Below are positions 20,442 through 30,759 of a stretch of 64,000 nucleotides of DNA, piece after piece. Source of the stretch: Aurelia coerulea. Taxonomy: Eukaryota; Cnidaria; Scyphozoa; Semaeostomeae; Ulmaridae. Below the pieces are notes generated by a model, which was given only the letters and a program-made list of their open reading frames with translations, was not told the DNA's origin and did not search any database. The stretch covers positions 10,374,501 to 10,438,500 of the forward strand of contig CM076952.1 of NCBI GenBank assembly GCA_039566865.1, read 5' to 3'. The number at the start of each line of letters is the position of its first letter. Position 1 is the first letter of the stretch. Position numbers and translations under genes: made by a program.

Positions 20442-23400
20442 ATGCCCTCCCCTTTTAACGAGTCGCCACCCACTATAGAAATAGTAGAACATATACCCTC
20501 CCCTTATTTCTTGTCTGACGACCCCCCTCATGCTATTGATGATGGTATTCAAGAGCGTTCCTCAAACTTGGAAGACAAGGAGGATATGGATGGAAATTCT
20601 GAATTGAAAAACCTCCGGCTAAAAAACGTAGGGCGTCTGGTTATTGGATACCTTAATATAAACTCAGTAAGAAATAAGTTCGAAGGACTCAAAGACTTTG
20701 TTAGCGATAACATCGATATTCTAATAGTAGCTGAGACCAAAATTGATAACTCATTCCCTAAAGGGCAATTTTTCATCCAGGGTTACTCAGAACCATTTCG
20801 ATTAGATAGGAATAGCAATGGAGGTGGTCTACTAGTTTTTGTTAAGGAGGATATCCCTTCCAAACAGCTCAAGTCTTTCAAGTTTGAGGATGACATTGAA
20901 TGTATTGGTTTCGAAATTAACTTACGGAAAAAGAAATGGGCTCTTTTTAGCATATACCGCCCACCAACCCAATCACAGCCTTACTTTTTCGGCCAACTTA
21001 GCACAGCAATAGATCATTATAGTGACAAATATGAAAATTTTGTTGTTCTTGGTGATTTCAATGCCATTGAAACAGAACAGGAGATAGGTGACTTCATGGA
21101 TCTTTTCGCCCTCAAGAACTTAGTAAAAGAGCCTACGTGTTTTAAGTCCGGTAACCCTAGATGTATTGACTTGATATTGACAAATAGAGGAAGGAACTTT
21201 CAACACACAACGGCGATCGAAACTGGGCTATCTGATTTTCACAAAATGATTGTTACCGTTTTGAAAGCTTCTTTTGACAAGCAAAAACCAAACGTTGTAA
21301 ATTACAGAGACTATAAACACTTTCGAGAAGATATATTTCGACAGGATCTTCAGACTGAACTCGCTGATCTTGAAGTACAACATTTGACCTACACATCCTT
21401 TCAGGATACGTTTCAACGTGTTCTAGATAAACATGCACCAATGAAAAAGAGGTACATTCGTGCCAATGACAGTCCCTTTATGAACCGAACTCTTCACAAG
21501 GCGTTTATGCTACGCACAAGACTAAAGAATAAATATAATAAGAATAGAACAGCTGATAACTGGGATGCTTTCCGTAGACAGCGTAATCTGTGCGTTAAAT
21601 TATCCCGTCAGGCAAAAAGATGTTTCTATAATCAACTTGACATTTCAGAAATTACAGACAACAAAAAATTTTGGAAGACTGTCAAACCTTTTATTTCGGA
21701 TAAAAGCTCTTCAAAATCAAGAATAACATTGATTGAAGAAGGGAAAATTGTGTCGAACGAGTCTGAAGTAGCTGAGACTTTTAATAACTTTTTTGTTACA
21801 ATCACCGAATCTCTTGGAATCATCGAAAATGAAAATATTATTCTTGATCCTGAAGGTATTAGTGACCCTATCGAACAAATATTATTTAGGTTCTCAAGGC
21901 ACCCAAGTATTCAAAAAATTCGTTCCTTGAATGGGGACACTGGTTCTTTCTCATTTAAAAAGGTGTCAGTTGACAATATGAAAAACGAAATTGATGAGCT
22001 AAATCCCTCGAAGTCAACCACTTTCAAGAGTATCCCTCCAAAGCTGTTGAAAAATGAGTCCGATCTAGTCTCTACACCTTTGCAAATCATATTTAATAAC
22101 TCAGTAGAACAATCTTCATTTCCCGATGAATTGAAGTTAGCTGATGTATCTTCTCTTTTTAAAAAAGAAGTCAAAACTTTCAAGGGTAATTACAGACCTA
22201 TTAGTGTTCTCCCGACAGTGTCAAAGGTGTTTGAAAGGCTCATGGCTACTCAGATTTTTGCACACATGTCTCCGTATTTATCATGGCTGCTTTGTGGTTT
22301 TCGCAAGGGCTACAATGCCCAACATGCATTGATGCGGGCAACTGAAAAATGGAAAACGTGCCTGGACAACGGTGGAAAAATAGGAGCTATCTTTATGGAC
22401 CTTTCAAAGGCCTTTGACTGTATTCGACATTACTTACTTATTGCTAAGTTACATGCCTACGGTTTTAGCCGTGAAGCTTTATGGCTTGCTTACAGCTATT
22501 TGGAAAATCGGCAACAACGAGTAAAAATCAATGGATCTTTCAGCACCTATAAGCATCTAAGGTTTGGTGTTCCTCAAGGATCCGTCCTTGGTCCTCTATT
22601 TTTCAATATCTATATCAATGATCTTCTGTTATCGATACAAGAAACAGATATATGTAACTATGCGGATGATACAACCATCTATACATGCGATATGCGTCTC
22701 GAAAATGTAATCTCTAGGCTAGAAAATGATTCCAAAATCATAATCGAGTGGTTTGGAAACAATTACATGAAGCTAAACGAAGACAAATGCCATTTTATGA
22801 TATTTGGTGAAAGAACAAATCAAGAGGTCAACATAAATATAGGCAGCTGTGCCGTTACTAATTCAAAGGAGGAGAAGCTGTTAGGAGTTTTAATTGACGC
22901 AAATCTTAGCTTTGAAAAGCACATAAGTAACATTTGTCAAAAGGCTGGTAACAAGCTCTTTGCTTTGTCACGGATGTCGGCATATCTAGGTACTGATAAA
23001 TTGAGACTTTTAATGAGAGCATTTGTGACTAGCCAATTCCAATACTGTCCGTTGGTTTGGATGTTTCATAGCAGAAAGATGAATAACAAAATCAATAGGC
23101 TGCACGAGAGAGCCCTGAGGATAGCATATAAAGACTATAGTTCTAGTTTCGCAACTTTGCTGGAAAAAGATAGATCTGTAACAGTACATGAGAAAAATAT
23201 GCAGTTGCTAATGACTGAAATGTTCAAAACAATAAATAATCTAAACCCCCCATTTATGAATGAGATCTTTCTTCAGAGAAGTTCTGCCTATAATTTGAGA
23301 AATATAAATACATTCATGGTTCCAAAGGTAAATACTGTTAATCATGGTACTGAAACGGTCCAATATAGAGGGCAGCGTATTTGGCAGTCCGTTCCACAGG

Positions 23401-23516
23401 AAATCAAAGATGCAAATTCTGTGCAACAATTCAAGAATAAAATAAAATTTTGGAAAAATGTAGATTGTGACTGCAGACTTTGCAAACGATACATACCAGG
23501 GCTCGGCTTTTTATAG
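20442..23516 (+). CDS. LINE ORF2 protein: APE endonuclease and reverse transcriptase, intact
   Basis: 1024 residues without interruption. The AP-endonuclease-like domain (about residues 65-280) shows GYLNINSVRNKF, AETKIDNSF, IYRPPTQSQ, VLGDFNA, CIDLILTNRG and GLSDFHKM, covering the usual catalytic Asn, Glu, Tyr, Asp and His positions. The reverse transcriptase (about 540-800) shows NYRPISVLPTVSKVFERLM, FMDLSKAFDCIRH, GVPQGSVLGPLFFNIYINDL and the catalytic YADDTTIY. The C-terminus ends CDCRLCKRYIPGLGFL. The protein would nick target DNA and copy LINE RNA. The ATG at 20442 is the first in a long open frame. It is typical of CR1/L2-group ORF2 in length. Activity is not shown, but no disabling lesion is visible. 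Confidence 0.92.
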   Translation: MPSPFNESPPTIEIVEHIPSPYFLSDDPPHAIDDGIQERSSNLEDKEDMDGNSELKNLRLKNVGRLVIGYLNINSVRNKFEGLKDFVSDNIDILIVAETKIDNSFPKGQFFIQGYSEPFRLDRNSNGGGLLVFVKEDIPSKQLKSFKFEDDIECIGFEINLRKKKWALFSIYRPPTQSQPYFFGQLSTAIDHYSDKYENFVVLGDFNAIETEQEIGDFMDLFALKNLVKEPTCFKSGNPRCIDLILTNRGRNFQHTTAIETGLSDFHKMIVTVLKASFDKQKPNVVNYRDYKHFREDIFRQDLQTELADLEVQHLTYTSFQDTFQRVLDKHAPMKKRYIRANDSPFMNRTLHKAFMLRTRLKNKYNKNRTADNWDAFRRQRNLCVKLSRQAKRCFYNQLDISEITDNKKFWKTVKPFISDKSSSKSRITLIEEGKIVSNESEVAETFNNFFVTITESLGIIENENIILDPEGISDPIEQILFRFSRHPSIQKIRSLNGDTGSFSFKKVSVDNMKNEIDELNPSKSTTFKSIPPKLLKNESDLVSTPLQIIFNNSVEQSSFPDELKLADVSSLFKKEVKTFKGNYRPISVLPTVSKVFERLMATQIFAHMSPYLSWLLCGFRKGYNAQHALMRATEKWKTCLDNGGKIGAIFMDLSKAFDCIRHYLLIAKLHAYGFSREALWLAYSYLENRQQRVKINGSFSTYKHLRFGVPQGSVLGPLFFNIYINDLLLSIQETDICNYADDTTIYTCDMRLENVISRLENDSKIIIEWFGNNYMKLNEDKCHFMIFGERTNQEVNINIGSCAVTNSKEEKLLGVLIDANLSFEKHISNICQKAGNKLFALSRMSAYLGTDKLRLLMRAFVTSQFQYCPLVWMFHSRKMNNKINRLHERALRIAYKDYSSSFATLLEKDRSVTVHEKNMQLLMTEMFKTINNLNPPFMNEIFLQRSSAYNLRNINTFMVPKVNTVNHGTETVQYRGQRIWQSVPQEIKDANSVQQFKNKIKFWKNVDCDCRLCKRYIPGLGFL

Positions 23517-23635
23517 TTTCATACATCTTGCTTGTAGATTTTATATATAGATTTTATGAATTTTGTAATTTTATTGACTATTTACTTGTATATATTTTGT
23601 ATCATTGTATTTACTGGTATCATTGTAATTAATTT

Positions 23636-23686
23636 GTTGGCTTGAATTAGCATTTCTTTTTATATTTAGCTATGTAAGTTGCCAAC
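23636..23686 (+). other. LINE A 3'-UTR hairpin
   Basis: GTTGGC (23636) pairs with GCCAAC (23681), and an inner TAGC pairs with GCTA. The copy at 25237-25321 has GTAGGC with GCCTAC, a compensatory pair change, so RNA folding appears to be selected. It is followed by TTTAAATAAAATG and the ATA-rich tail. Confidence 0.7.
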
Positions 23687-23814
23687 TTTAAATAAAATGA
23701 TAATAATAATAATAATATAGAGACTTGTAAAATGACCTTAGATAAACGGGGTATAGCAGCAGCACTACTCATGGACCTCTCAAAGGCTTTTGATTGCTTA
23801 AATCATGAGCTCTT

Positions 23815-24036
23815 TATTTCCTCCTTTAAGAAATTCCTCTAATCTCATTATGGTTCTTCATACTTACCTATTTAGTCTGTTTACATTTAGCCCTAAGTAC
23901 CATCCTGTGTTTTTTCAATGTTATATGTTGTATTTTATTTTAAATTCATCTTTGTTAATTAGATTGGTAGGTACGTAGAGTTATAAAATGTATTAGATGG
24001 ATTTTTAAATTGAAATGAACTGAACTGAACTGAACT
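23815..24036 (+). mobile_element. Short LINE 3'-end insertion with 6-bp target duplication
   Basis: Flanked by GCTCTT (23809-23814 and 24037-24042). It starts in what looks like a LINE C-terminus (SFKKFL, then TYLFSLF-like in another frame) and ends in repeated GAACT. Excision restores NHELLIAKLSAYGF in LINE B. It is a 5'-truncated copy of a different LINE family. Confidence 0.8.
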
Positions 24037-25120
24037 GCTCTTGATTGCAAAATTAAGTGCTTATGGTTTCAGTGTGAGTGTATTGCGGTTGATCCATAGC
24101 TATCTCAGCGAAAGGAAGCAGAGGGTGAAGATAAATGGGTCTTTCAGTACGTGGAGAGAAGCAGTAATTGGAGTGCCACAAGGTTCGGTCTTGGGGCCTC
24201 TGCTGTTTAACATATACCTAAATGATGTCTTCATGTTTGTGAAAGACACTCAAATCTGCAACTATGCAGATGATGCGACAATCTATGCCAGTGCTAACAA
24301 CATTGAAAGTGTCATCAAAACATTAGGGAGTGATGCCCTTAAAACTACAAAATGCTTTCCAAACAACTGCATGAAGCTGAATGAGGATAAATGCCAACTA
24401 ATGGTATTTGGAGACAAGAGTAACAATGTTTCCATAAATATCGGAAGTGTAACGATAAATGAGAGCACAGAAGAAAAGCTGCTGGGTGTGATTTTTGACA
24501 AAAAGCTCAACTTCAAACAGCAAGTAAAATATCTTTGTAAGAAGGCTGGTCAAAAGCTCTTTCAAGAATTTCTCATTTCCTTGGTACTGACCAGCTGAAA
24601 CGAATAATGAAGGCATTTATCTTGTCCCAATTCAGCTACTGTCCTCTTGTATGGATATTCTGTGACAGATCATTGAACAATAAAATTAGCCATATTCACG
24701 AACGGGCATTGCGAATAACTTACGAAGATATGAGATCAGATTTTGATACGATGTTACTGAGAGACAATTCGGTCCCACTCCACATAAGGAATTTACAATT
24801 GCTAATGACTGAAGTCTTTAAGACAAAATTGAACCTTAATCGCAGCTTCATGAAGGACATTTTTGTTGAAAAACCGGTTTCTTATTGGTTAAGAGGCTGC
24901 CATAACCTATAACCTATCCTTGCCACATGCACGCACTACGTGCTATGGCTTAGAGACAGTATCGTTTCTTGGGTGTAGGTTATGGCAGGCACTTCCCAAT
25001 GGCCTAAAACAGTCAGATACTCTCTCCAGTTTCAAAAGGAAAATCAAAGCCTGGAGGGGAGAGGAATGTAATTGTAGAATATGCAGATCTTTCGTGGCAC
25101 AGGTTGGGTTCTTGAGCTGA
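24037..25120 (+). pseudogene. LINE B ORF2, reverse transcriptase to C-terminus
   Basis: Three frames cover LLIAKLSAYGFSVSVLRL, GVPQGSVLGPLLFNIYLNDV, NYADDATIYASANN, MKLNEDKCQLMVFGDKSN, FILSQFSYCPLVWIF, HERALRITYEDM, SFLGCRLWQALPN and the terminal CNCRICRSFVAQVGFL. Frameshifts near 24590 and 24905 break it. The catalytic YADD is kept. Protein similarity to the nested LINE A is high, so A and B belong to one family of different ages. Confidence 0.9.
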
Positions 25121-25236
25121 TTAAATTTGCTGCTCCGTATTTACCGAGAAAAAAGAAAACATTGTAGATATTAAAAGCATTGTTCGGAATTTTATTTATT
25201 TTTAATTTTTTCTTATAAATTTTACTTTTTTAGATA

Positions 25237-25321
25237 GTAGGCTTGAATTAGCTCTTAGTTTATAGCTATTGTATCTATATGTATATATGTCTTGTATGTT
25301 AATACATATATGTAGGCCTAC
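25237..25321 (+). other. LINE B 3'-UTR hairpin
   Basis: GTAGGC pairs with GCCTAC around an inner TAGC/GCTA stem. The loop is longer than in LINE A, with extra TATATG repeats. The outer stem differs from LINE A by a paired T-A to A-T exchange. Confidence 0.7.
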
Positions 25322-25337
25322 TTTAAATAGATTGATA

Positions 25338-25340
25338 ATG

Positions 25341-25415
<75 letters not shown>

Positions 25416-25416
25416 G
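25338..25416. repeat. (AAT)n microsatellite, LINE B tail
   Basis: About 75 bp of AAT units directly after the LINE B 3' end, probably grown from its reverse-transcribed tail. Confidence 0.9.
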
Positions 25417-25924
25417 TACGACTGATCAGCCATTGGATACAGTTATTCCAACTCTAAGAGGATTTCATTCGTGCAGTGTGATGTCACCGAGCAAGGACGA
25501 CGATAAAATGCATCATCTTGTCTTCATGCGGTCTTTACGATCTTTAAATATTCGACAAGTTGAGGTAATCACATTTCAAAGACCTATTTAATAGATAACT
25601 ACTGCAAAGACGCATCGAGATAACGACACAAATTCAGGTGGATAAGCTGTATTTTAACAAAACGTTTCGAACCTTCCTTGGTCAATACTCAGCGAGCAGG
25701 CTGGTTGGAATTCCAATTAAATAGATAAGATGCATGCTAGCAGGTATTACGAATACTCAAAAGAGGACGAAAATGCAATATAAGATGTATCTGTTTGTGT
25801 TCGAATGGGGAGAAATACATATATGGTAAAACCAATTTAAGTCAAATAGATCAAATTCGCCGGAAGAAAACACAGAGAACGGATTAACTGCTAGCCACGA
25901 ACAGTCATCGAAATCCATCGCAAA
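25417..25924. other. Unassigned region before the next LINE
   Basis: A small frame from the ATG near 25482 reads SPSKDDDKMHHLVFMRSLRS and could be the start of the ORF1 of the LINE that follows. I cannot confirm this. No other feature. Confidence 0.35.
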
Positions 25925-25936
25925 TGGTCAGGGAAC

Positions 25937-26338
25937 GTGGCCAAAAAATACGGTTCTAATCGCATGCTATCAAACATTCACGAAAACACCCTAAGTCAGC
26001 GATACCACACAAAGGTGCGATGTTTCAAAGGTTCCACGATTGCTGATTTGTATGATTATTTGAAACCATTGATCAAAAAGAAGCCTGAGAAAATCATCCT
26101 AATGGTCGGAATAAATGATTCGGCGAACCAGTCAGCCGCTGAAATGACGAAAGGCATTAAGTCCCTCTGTGATTGGATGCTGTCATCCATCCCTTATTGC
26201 AACATCATCGTTTCTGAAATTATAAGACGTGAAGACGAAAAGTTCCTGAATGGGAAGATTAATGAATTCAACCGTGCTTTGAAGACGATGAACTTGGACA
26301 TACTGCGCCAACAGAACACCACAAGTTCCACATCTTAA
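25937..26338 (+). pseudogene. LINE ORF1 esterase-like domain, catalytic Ser block lost
   Basis: Reads HTKVRCFKGSTIADLYDYLK, KKPEKIILMVGINDSANQ, SIPYCNIIVSEIIRREDEKF and NGKINEFNRALKTMN. This is the GxND block and following helices of an SGNH-hydrolase fold; esterase domains of this kind are known in CR1-group ORF1. Just upstream another frame reads PKNTVLIA and then jumps to MLSNIHENTLSQRY. Relatives would have a G-D-S block at this point, so about 10 bp including the nucleophile codon appear deleted, with a frameshift. Downstream, the reading runs into a deletion that joins it to the endonuclease at about 26310. Confidence 0.7.
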
Positions 26339-27273
26339 CACTAAATGAAACTAAATTGGACAGTTTCATTCCTAAATAACTGACTAAAGTTTCTGGGTAC
26401 CAGCAAGTGCGCCTTGACAGAACATGCCATGGTGGGGGAATTTCCATCTATATTAGGGATTCAGTCAATTTCAAACCTCGAGATGACGTTCCAGCAGACG
26501 GTCTTGAACTCATCTGCATTGAAATTAAACCCCCCAAAAGCAAGCCATTTCTTGTTATTGCATGGTACCGACCACCTAGTGACCCAGTTGGTTCCTTTGA
26601 TAAGCTAGAAAAAGTCCTTGCCTACCTGGATAGGGAAGGGAAGGAAATTATTCTCCTTGGTGACACAAATTGTGATTTCTCAAGGGGAAACGATGATCAG
26701 CTCATGGATAATAATGCTAAACACATGGCAAATATATATGAGCTGTTCAGTTTCAAGCAGCTTGTAAATGAACCAACTAGGGTCACACTTGAAACTGCAA
26801 CAATCATTGACCACATTGCTACAACATGTGCTAGAGACATTGTCGAGGCAGGGGTTCATGAGGTTTCTCTCAGTGATCATTTTATGGTCTACTGCATTCG
26901 TAAATTCAATGGAGCAGTTGAAAAAGACCATAAACTGATAAAAACTCGGAAAATGAAAAACTTCAAAGAGGATGAATTCCTGTCTGATGTCTCTGGCATG
27001 TGTTGGGAGGTTATGTTCCAACAGACCGATGATATAAATACACTTGTCAATGATTGGTCAACCTTGTTCTCTTTAATCATAGAGAAACATGCTCCTCTAA
27101 GAGAAATGCGTGTTTCTGAAAAGTATTGTCCCTGGATTGATAAGGACCTTAAGGGTCTGATGATGACTAGGGATAGACTGAAAAAAGCTGCTTTTAAAAG
27201 TAAATCACCAATTATCATGGAATCATATAGAGAGACTCGAAATAGGGTCAACTCTCTTAACATCCAGCTTTAG
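26330..27273 (+). pseudogene. LINE ORF2 endonuclease part, 5'-deleted
   Basis: From about 26330 a shifted frame reads ILTLNETKLDS. 26407-27273 is open: GGISIYIRDS, VIAWYRPPSDP, IILLGDTNCDFSRG, VNEPTRVTLETATIIDHIAT, VSLSDHFMVYCIRKF and IIEKHAPLREMRVSEKYCPW. These are the AP-endonuclease motifs (Glu, Tyr, Asp/Asn and SDH). The first part with the catalytic Asn is missing because of the deletion near 26310. A stop at 27273 is followed immediately by the same protein in another frame. Confidence 0.85.
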
Positions 27274-29087
27274 AAGCAATATTTTTCTACAAAAATTTCT
27301 GAATGCAAAGGGAACATGAAAGAATCTTGGAAAACAATCAATGAACTTCTGAACAAAAGATCAAAATCTTGCAACATTGATTGTATTAATGATTTTGGCA
27401 ATGCAATTGTTAACAAAAAAATAATTTCCAACACCATGAATAGTTTCTTCTGTACAATTGGCGAGGAATTAGCTAGCAAAATTGATGCTACCCCTAACCC
27501 TCTTCTATCTGGGAACTATGATGATACTAATAACAGTCATGTCAAGTTTAGGTTTAGGACCATTGAAGTTCAGGAAATCAGGGATGCAGTTGCCAAGTCT
27601 AAACCTTCGAAGAGCTTCGGGAATGACAATTTCTCCTGCTATTTTCTAAAACTAGCCTTACCTTTTATTGAGAACTCTTTGGTCCGTTTGTTCAATACAT
27701 CACTTGAAAATGGCCAATTTCCAGACTCATGGAAACTGGCCAGAGTTACACCGATTTTCAAGGAGGGAGACAAAACTGAAAAGTCAAATTATCGCCCTAT
27801 TTCTGTTTTACCTGTCATCTCAAGGCTCTTTGAAAGACTTGTGGCCAACCAATTGTACCAACACATGAATGATAATGGGTACTTCTCCATAGAACAGTCT
27901 GGCTTTTTACGCCTTCATTCTACAGTGACATGTTTGCTTAAAACACTGATGACTGGTACAATGGGTTGGATCTTGGGAAGTTAGTGGGACTGGTATTCAT
28001 TGACCTGAAAAAGGCATTTGACACAGTTGACCATGACATACTATGCAAAAAGCTTGAGTATTATGGTATTCAGCAGCAGCAGTTAGTATGGTTCAAATCC
28101 TACCTTTCAAACCGGAAACAATTTTGCAGGGTCAATGGTGTTCAGTCATCAATTGAGGAAATAAATGTTGGAGTACCGCAAGGCTCATGTCTTGGACCCC
28201 TTCTATTCCTCATTTATATTAACGACCTACCACAAGCTGTCCGGAAATCAAGTGTGTCCATGTATGCTGACGACACAAGCCTTTGCCATCAATCATATGA
28301 CATTGCTCAGCTGAATGAGGCCATCAACAGTGACCTTGCACAAGTTGAAAAGTGGCTTAAAGGGAACAAACTCTCACTTAATGTAATGAAAACGCATTCC
28401 ATGCTCATTTCCACAAAACCGAAGCATAAAATTCTAAAAAATCAAAGTGAATCTTTGAAGCTAAAAATTCGGGACATTGAGCTGGAAGTAGTGCAAAAAA
28501 CTAAATATCTTGGTGTGCAGATCGACAACACCTTGGATTGGAAGGAACACATTAAGACAGTTTCTTCCAAAGTCTCCAGAGGAATTGGCTTTTTGAAGCA
28601 TGCAAAATCCTTTCTGCCAGAAGAAACTCTGAGGACTATGTACACAGGTATTGTGGAGCCACACTTTCGCTATTGTTGTTCTGTATGGGGCTGCTGTGGT
28701 GTGACTGAGATTAACCAGTTGCAAAAATTACAAAACAGTGCTGCCCGTATTGTAACTGGCAGCAGTTTTGATGCGCCGGGCATGCCACTCATAAGGAAAC
28801 TTGGCTGGAAGACCATAGACGAGCTAATTACTAGTGAGTCTAATACCATGGTCTTCAAATCTCTTCATGAGTTGGCTCCACAATACATGTGTAATCTTTT
28901 CACAAGGACATCCCAGCTGACCTCCAGGAATCTTAGGAATACAGCAACTGACCTAAGGTTACCAAAGAAAAACTCCAATATTGGACAGAAATGTTTCTCT
29001 TTTAGAGGTGCTAGGTCTTGGAATGGCCTCTCGGCTGAGTGTAAGCTGGCATCCTCCCTGAACAGCTTTAAACAATGTCTTGTTTAG
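27274..29087 (+). pseudogene. LINE ORF2 reverse transcriptase part
   Basis: 27316-27984 reads WKTINELLNKRSKS, ESTAxLE-like linker, SKPSKSFGNDNFSCYF, WKLARVTPIFKEGDKTEKSN and YRPISVLPVISRLFERLVAN. A single-base deletion near 27945 shifts the frame. 27966-29087 continues with [52 protein letters not shown] (catalytic YADD), TKYLGVQIDNTLDWKEHIK, GIVEPHFRYCCSVWG and FRGARSWNGLSAECKLA. It is otherwise complete to the C-terminus and closely matches 13643-14473. One frameshift separates it from a working reverse transcriptase. Confidence 0.9.
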
Positions 29088-29241
29088 GTGTAAATAGGGG
29101 TTTGCCATTTGGACTTTCTTTTATTTTAGATATTTTATTTTAGATTTTAATTGGGTTTTAATAGCATTTGTAATATATTGAATTGTAATTAGGTTAATTT
29201 AGTTTTTAGTAATAGTTTAATTATTGTAAGTTTTTATCGTG

Positions 29242-29284
29242 GAGGGCCCCTTGAAAATCAGCATTGCTGAAGGGCTACCCTCCT
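29242..29284 (+). other. LINE 3'-UTR hairpin, copy B
   Basis: GGAGGG pairs with CCCTCC, CCCT with AGGG, and TCAGC with GCTGA. Compared with 14617-14659 the apical stem has an A-T to G-C pair exchange. Confidence 0.75.
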
Positions 29285-29293
29285 TAAACATGT

Positions 29294-29297
29294 GAAA

Positions 29298-29328
<31 letters not shown>

Positions 29329-29330
29329 GT
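29294..29330. repeat. (AAAT)n tail of LINE G
   Basis: About eight AAAT units after the 3' hairpin, the LINE's own tail. Confidence 0.9.
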
Positions 29331-29576
29331 ACCCTTCTGGGTAAGAGAGGGTTGCATCTTAATTTTGAAGGCAATGCTAAAAATATCATAGAAGAACTTC
29401 GAACAATATTCTTATAGCAATGATTCTAATTCATGTAGTGACAGGGAGGGTCTGGACCCTGTTTTCGTTTTATATACAAGTTCCGTTTCAACTCAAATCC
29501 TATCAACAATTCTAGGAATGTAGATGAAAATGCTGTCCAAGAGCCTGATTTTCGCCCTTCTAGCCGAAGAAAAGGT

Positions 29577-30700
29577 TTGACCATGGCATCATTAAATGTA
29601 AATAGCCTCATATCGAAGGTTGATGAAATACGGTTGCTTGTAAAAAAGGAAAACATTGATATTTTGGGCATAAATGAAACCAAAATTGATAGCAATATTG
29701 ACGATAGGCTTATTGCGTTGGAAGATATTCTCTTTGTGGTTATGACAGGAGCAGGCAAGGAGGTGTTGTTTCTCTTTATGTCAGAAATACAGTTAGGTTT
29801 AAACCCCGGGAAGATCTTCCAAATAAATCACTTGAATTGGTTAGCATAGAAGTAGAACCCCCAAATTCGAATCCGTTCATTGTCATAGCTTTGTGTAGAC
29901 CACCCAGTGAGCCTAATTCTTGCTTTGACAGCCTTCATGAAAACTTGAGATTTTTTGATGGCGAGGGGAAAGAAATTATCATCCTAGGAGATACAAACTG
30001 TGATTTCAATCATAGAGACACTTGTCCGAGCCATGTTTTGCAGTTACGTGAGCTGTACGACCTTTTTGGTATGAAGCAGATAATAAAAGAGCCTACTAGG
30101 GTTACGCTAAACAGTTCAACTTTGATTGATCATATAGCTCCTACAAACTGCAACAATATCACTGAGAGTGGAGTGCTTAAGATTAGTCTTAGTGACCATT
30201 ATCTTGTATATTGTATCAGAAAGTTGCATTGTGGTGTAAAACACCAGCACAAATATGTTACATCTCGTCAGTTGAAAAATTTTAATCCAGAGACTTTCTT
30301 CTCAGATCTCTCTGAGGTTGATTGAGTGGCACTCGTAGCTAATGCTCAAGACATTGATGATGCAGTACGCAAGTGGACCCAAATTTTTGCGCTCATTCTA
30401 GAAAAGCATGCTCCTACTCTAAGAAGACGCGTGTCGGATAGATATACGCCATGTCTGAATGCTGATTATTTCAAACTGGCTAAAACGAGGGATAAGTTAA
30501 AAACTCAAGCTGTAAAAAGCAACTCAAAATTGTTGATAGAATCCTACAAGCAAATTCGTAACAGGTTAAATAACTTGAATACACAACTTAAATGTGAATA
30601 TTTCTCTGAAAAATCACGCAGTTTCAAGGTGATCTCAAGAAAACTTGGAAAACCATCAACCAAGTTATCAACAAAAAGTTCTCACTACAGTTGCACCTAA
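29577..30700 (+). pseudogene. LINE H endonuclease and linker, broken
   Basis: 29577-29849 reads MASLNVNSLISKVDEIRLLV and LGINETKIDSNID, the first catalytic Asn and Glu blocks. A frameshift near 29740 precedes 29837-30325 with EVEPPNSNPFIVIALCRPPS, IIILGDTNCDFNH, IIKEPTRVTLNSSTLIDHIA and ISLSDHYLVYCIRKLH. A TGA at 30323-30325 separates it from 30326-30700 (ALILEKHAPTLRRRVSDRYT, SNSKLLIESYKQIRNRLNN). All endonuclease motifs can be seen but spread over three frames. Just upstream, 29336-29415 holds the GLHLNFEGN esterase end. Confidence 0.85.
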
Positions 30701-30759
30701 TCTTACTTGGACGGCCAAACAGTTAAGGCTAACAAGGCAATTGCATCATCAATGAATGA

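Larger units (their letters stand above)
20254..23716 (+). mobile_element. CR1-type LINE (copy A) with intact ORF2
   Basis: A 3.46-kb insertion flanked by ATAGAG (20248-20253 and 23717-23722). It contains the C-terminal end of ORF1 (esterase-like), a complete ORF2, a 3' untranslated region with the GTTGGC...GCCAAC hairpin, and a tail of ATA/AAT repeats. It is 5'-truncated within ORF1. Removing it rejoins LINE B as VRLIE-TCKMTLDKRG. The intact ORF2 suggests a recent insertion relative to its host LINE. Confidence 0.9.
19160..25337 (+). mobile_element. Outer CR1-type LINE (copy B), host of three later insertions
   Basis: Coding pieces at 19165-19781, 20233-20253, 23717-23814 and 24037-25120 join into one ORF2. 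The reading runs ESLGIYEDQAVL, KKNYRPITV, LLCGFREGYGTQHALVRLIE, TCKMTLDKRGIAAALLMDLS, KAFDCLNHELLIAKLSAYGF, YADDATIY and CNCRICRSFVAQVGFL. It is the same family as the intact LINE nested inside it. Insertions are a MITE (19782-20232), LINE A (20254-23716) and a short LINE tail (23815-24036), each with target duplication. It ends in the GTAGGC...GCCTAC hairpin and an (AAT)n tail. Confidence 0.9.
25925..29330 (+). mobile_element. CR1-type LINE (copy G) with esterase remnant, endonuclease and reverse transcriptase
   Basis: In order: a broken SGNH/esterase-like ORF1 (25930-26310), an endonuclease joined to it by an internal deletion (from about 26320), the reverse transcriptase (27316-29087), a 3' hairpin (29242-29284) and an (AAAT)n tail. 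It is the same family as 13605-14705. The 5' limit is uncertain. It sits directly before another LINE (29331 on), which begins inside its own esterase C-terminus. Confidence 0.85.
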
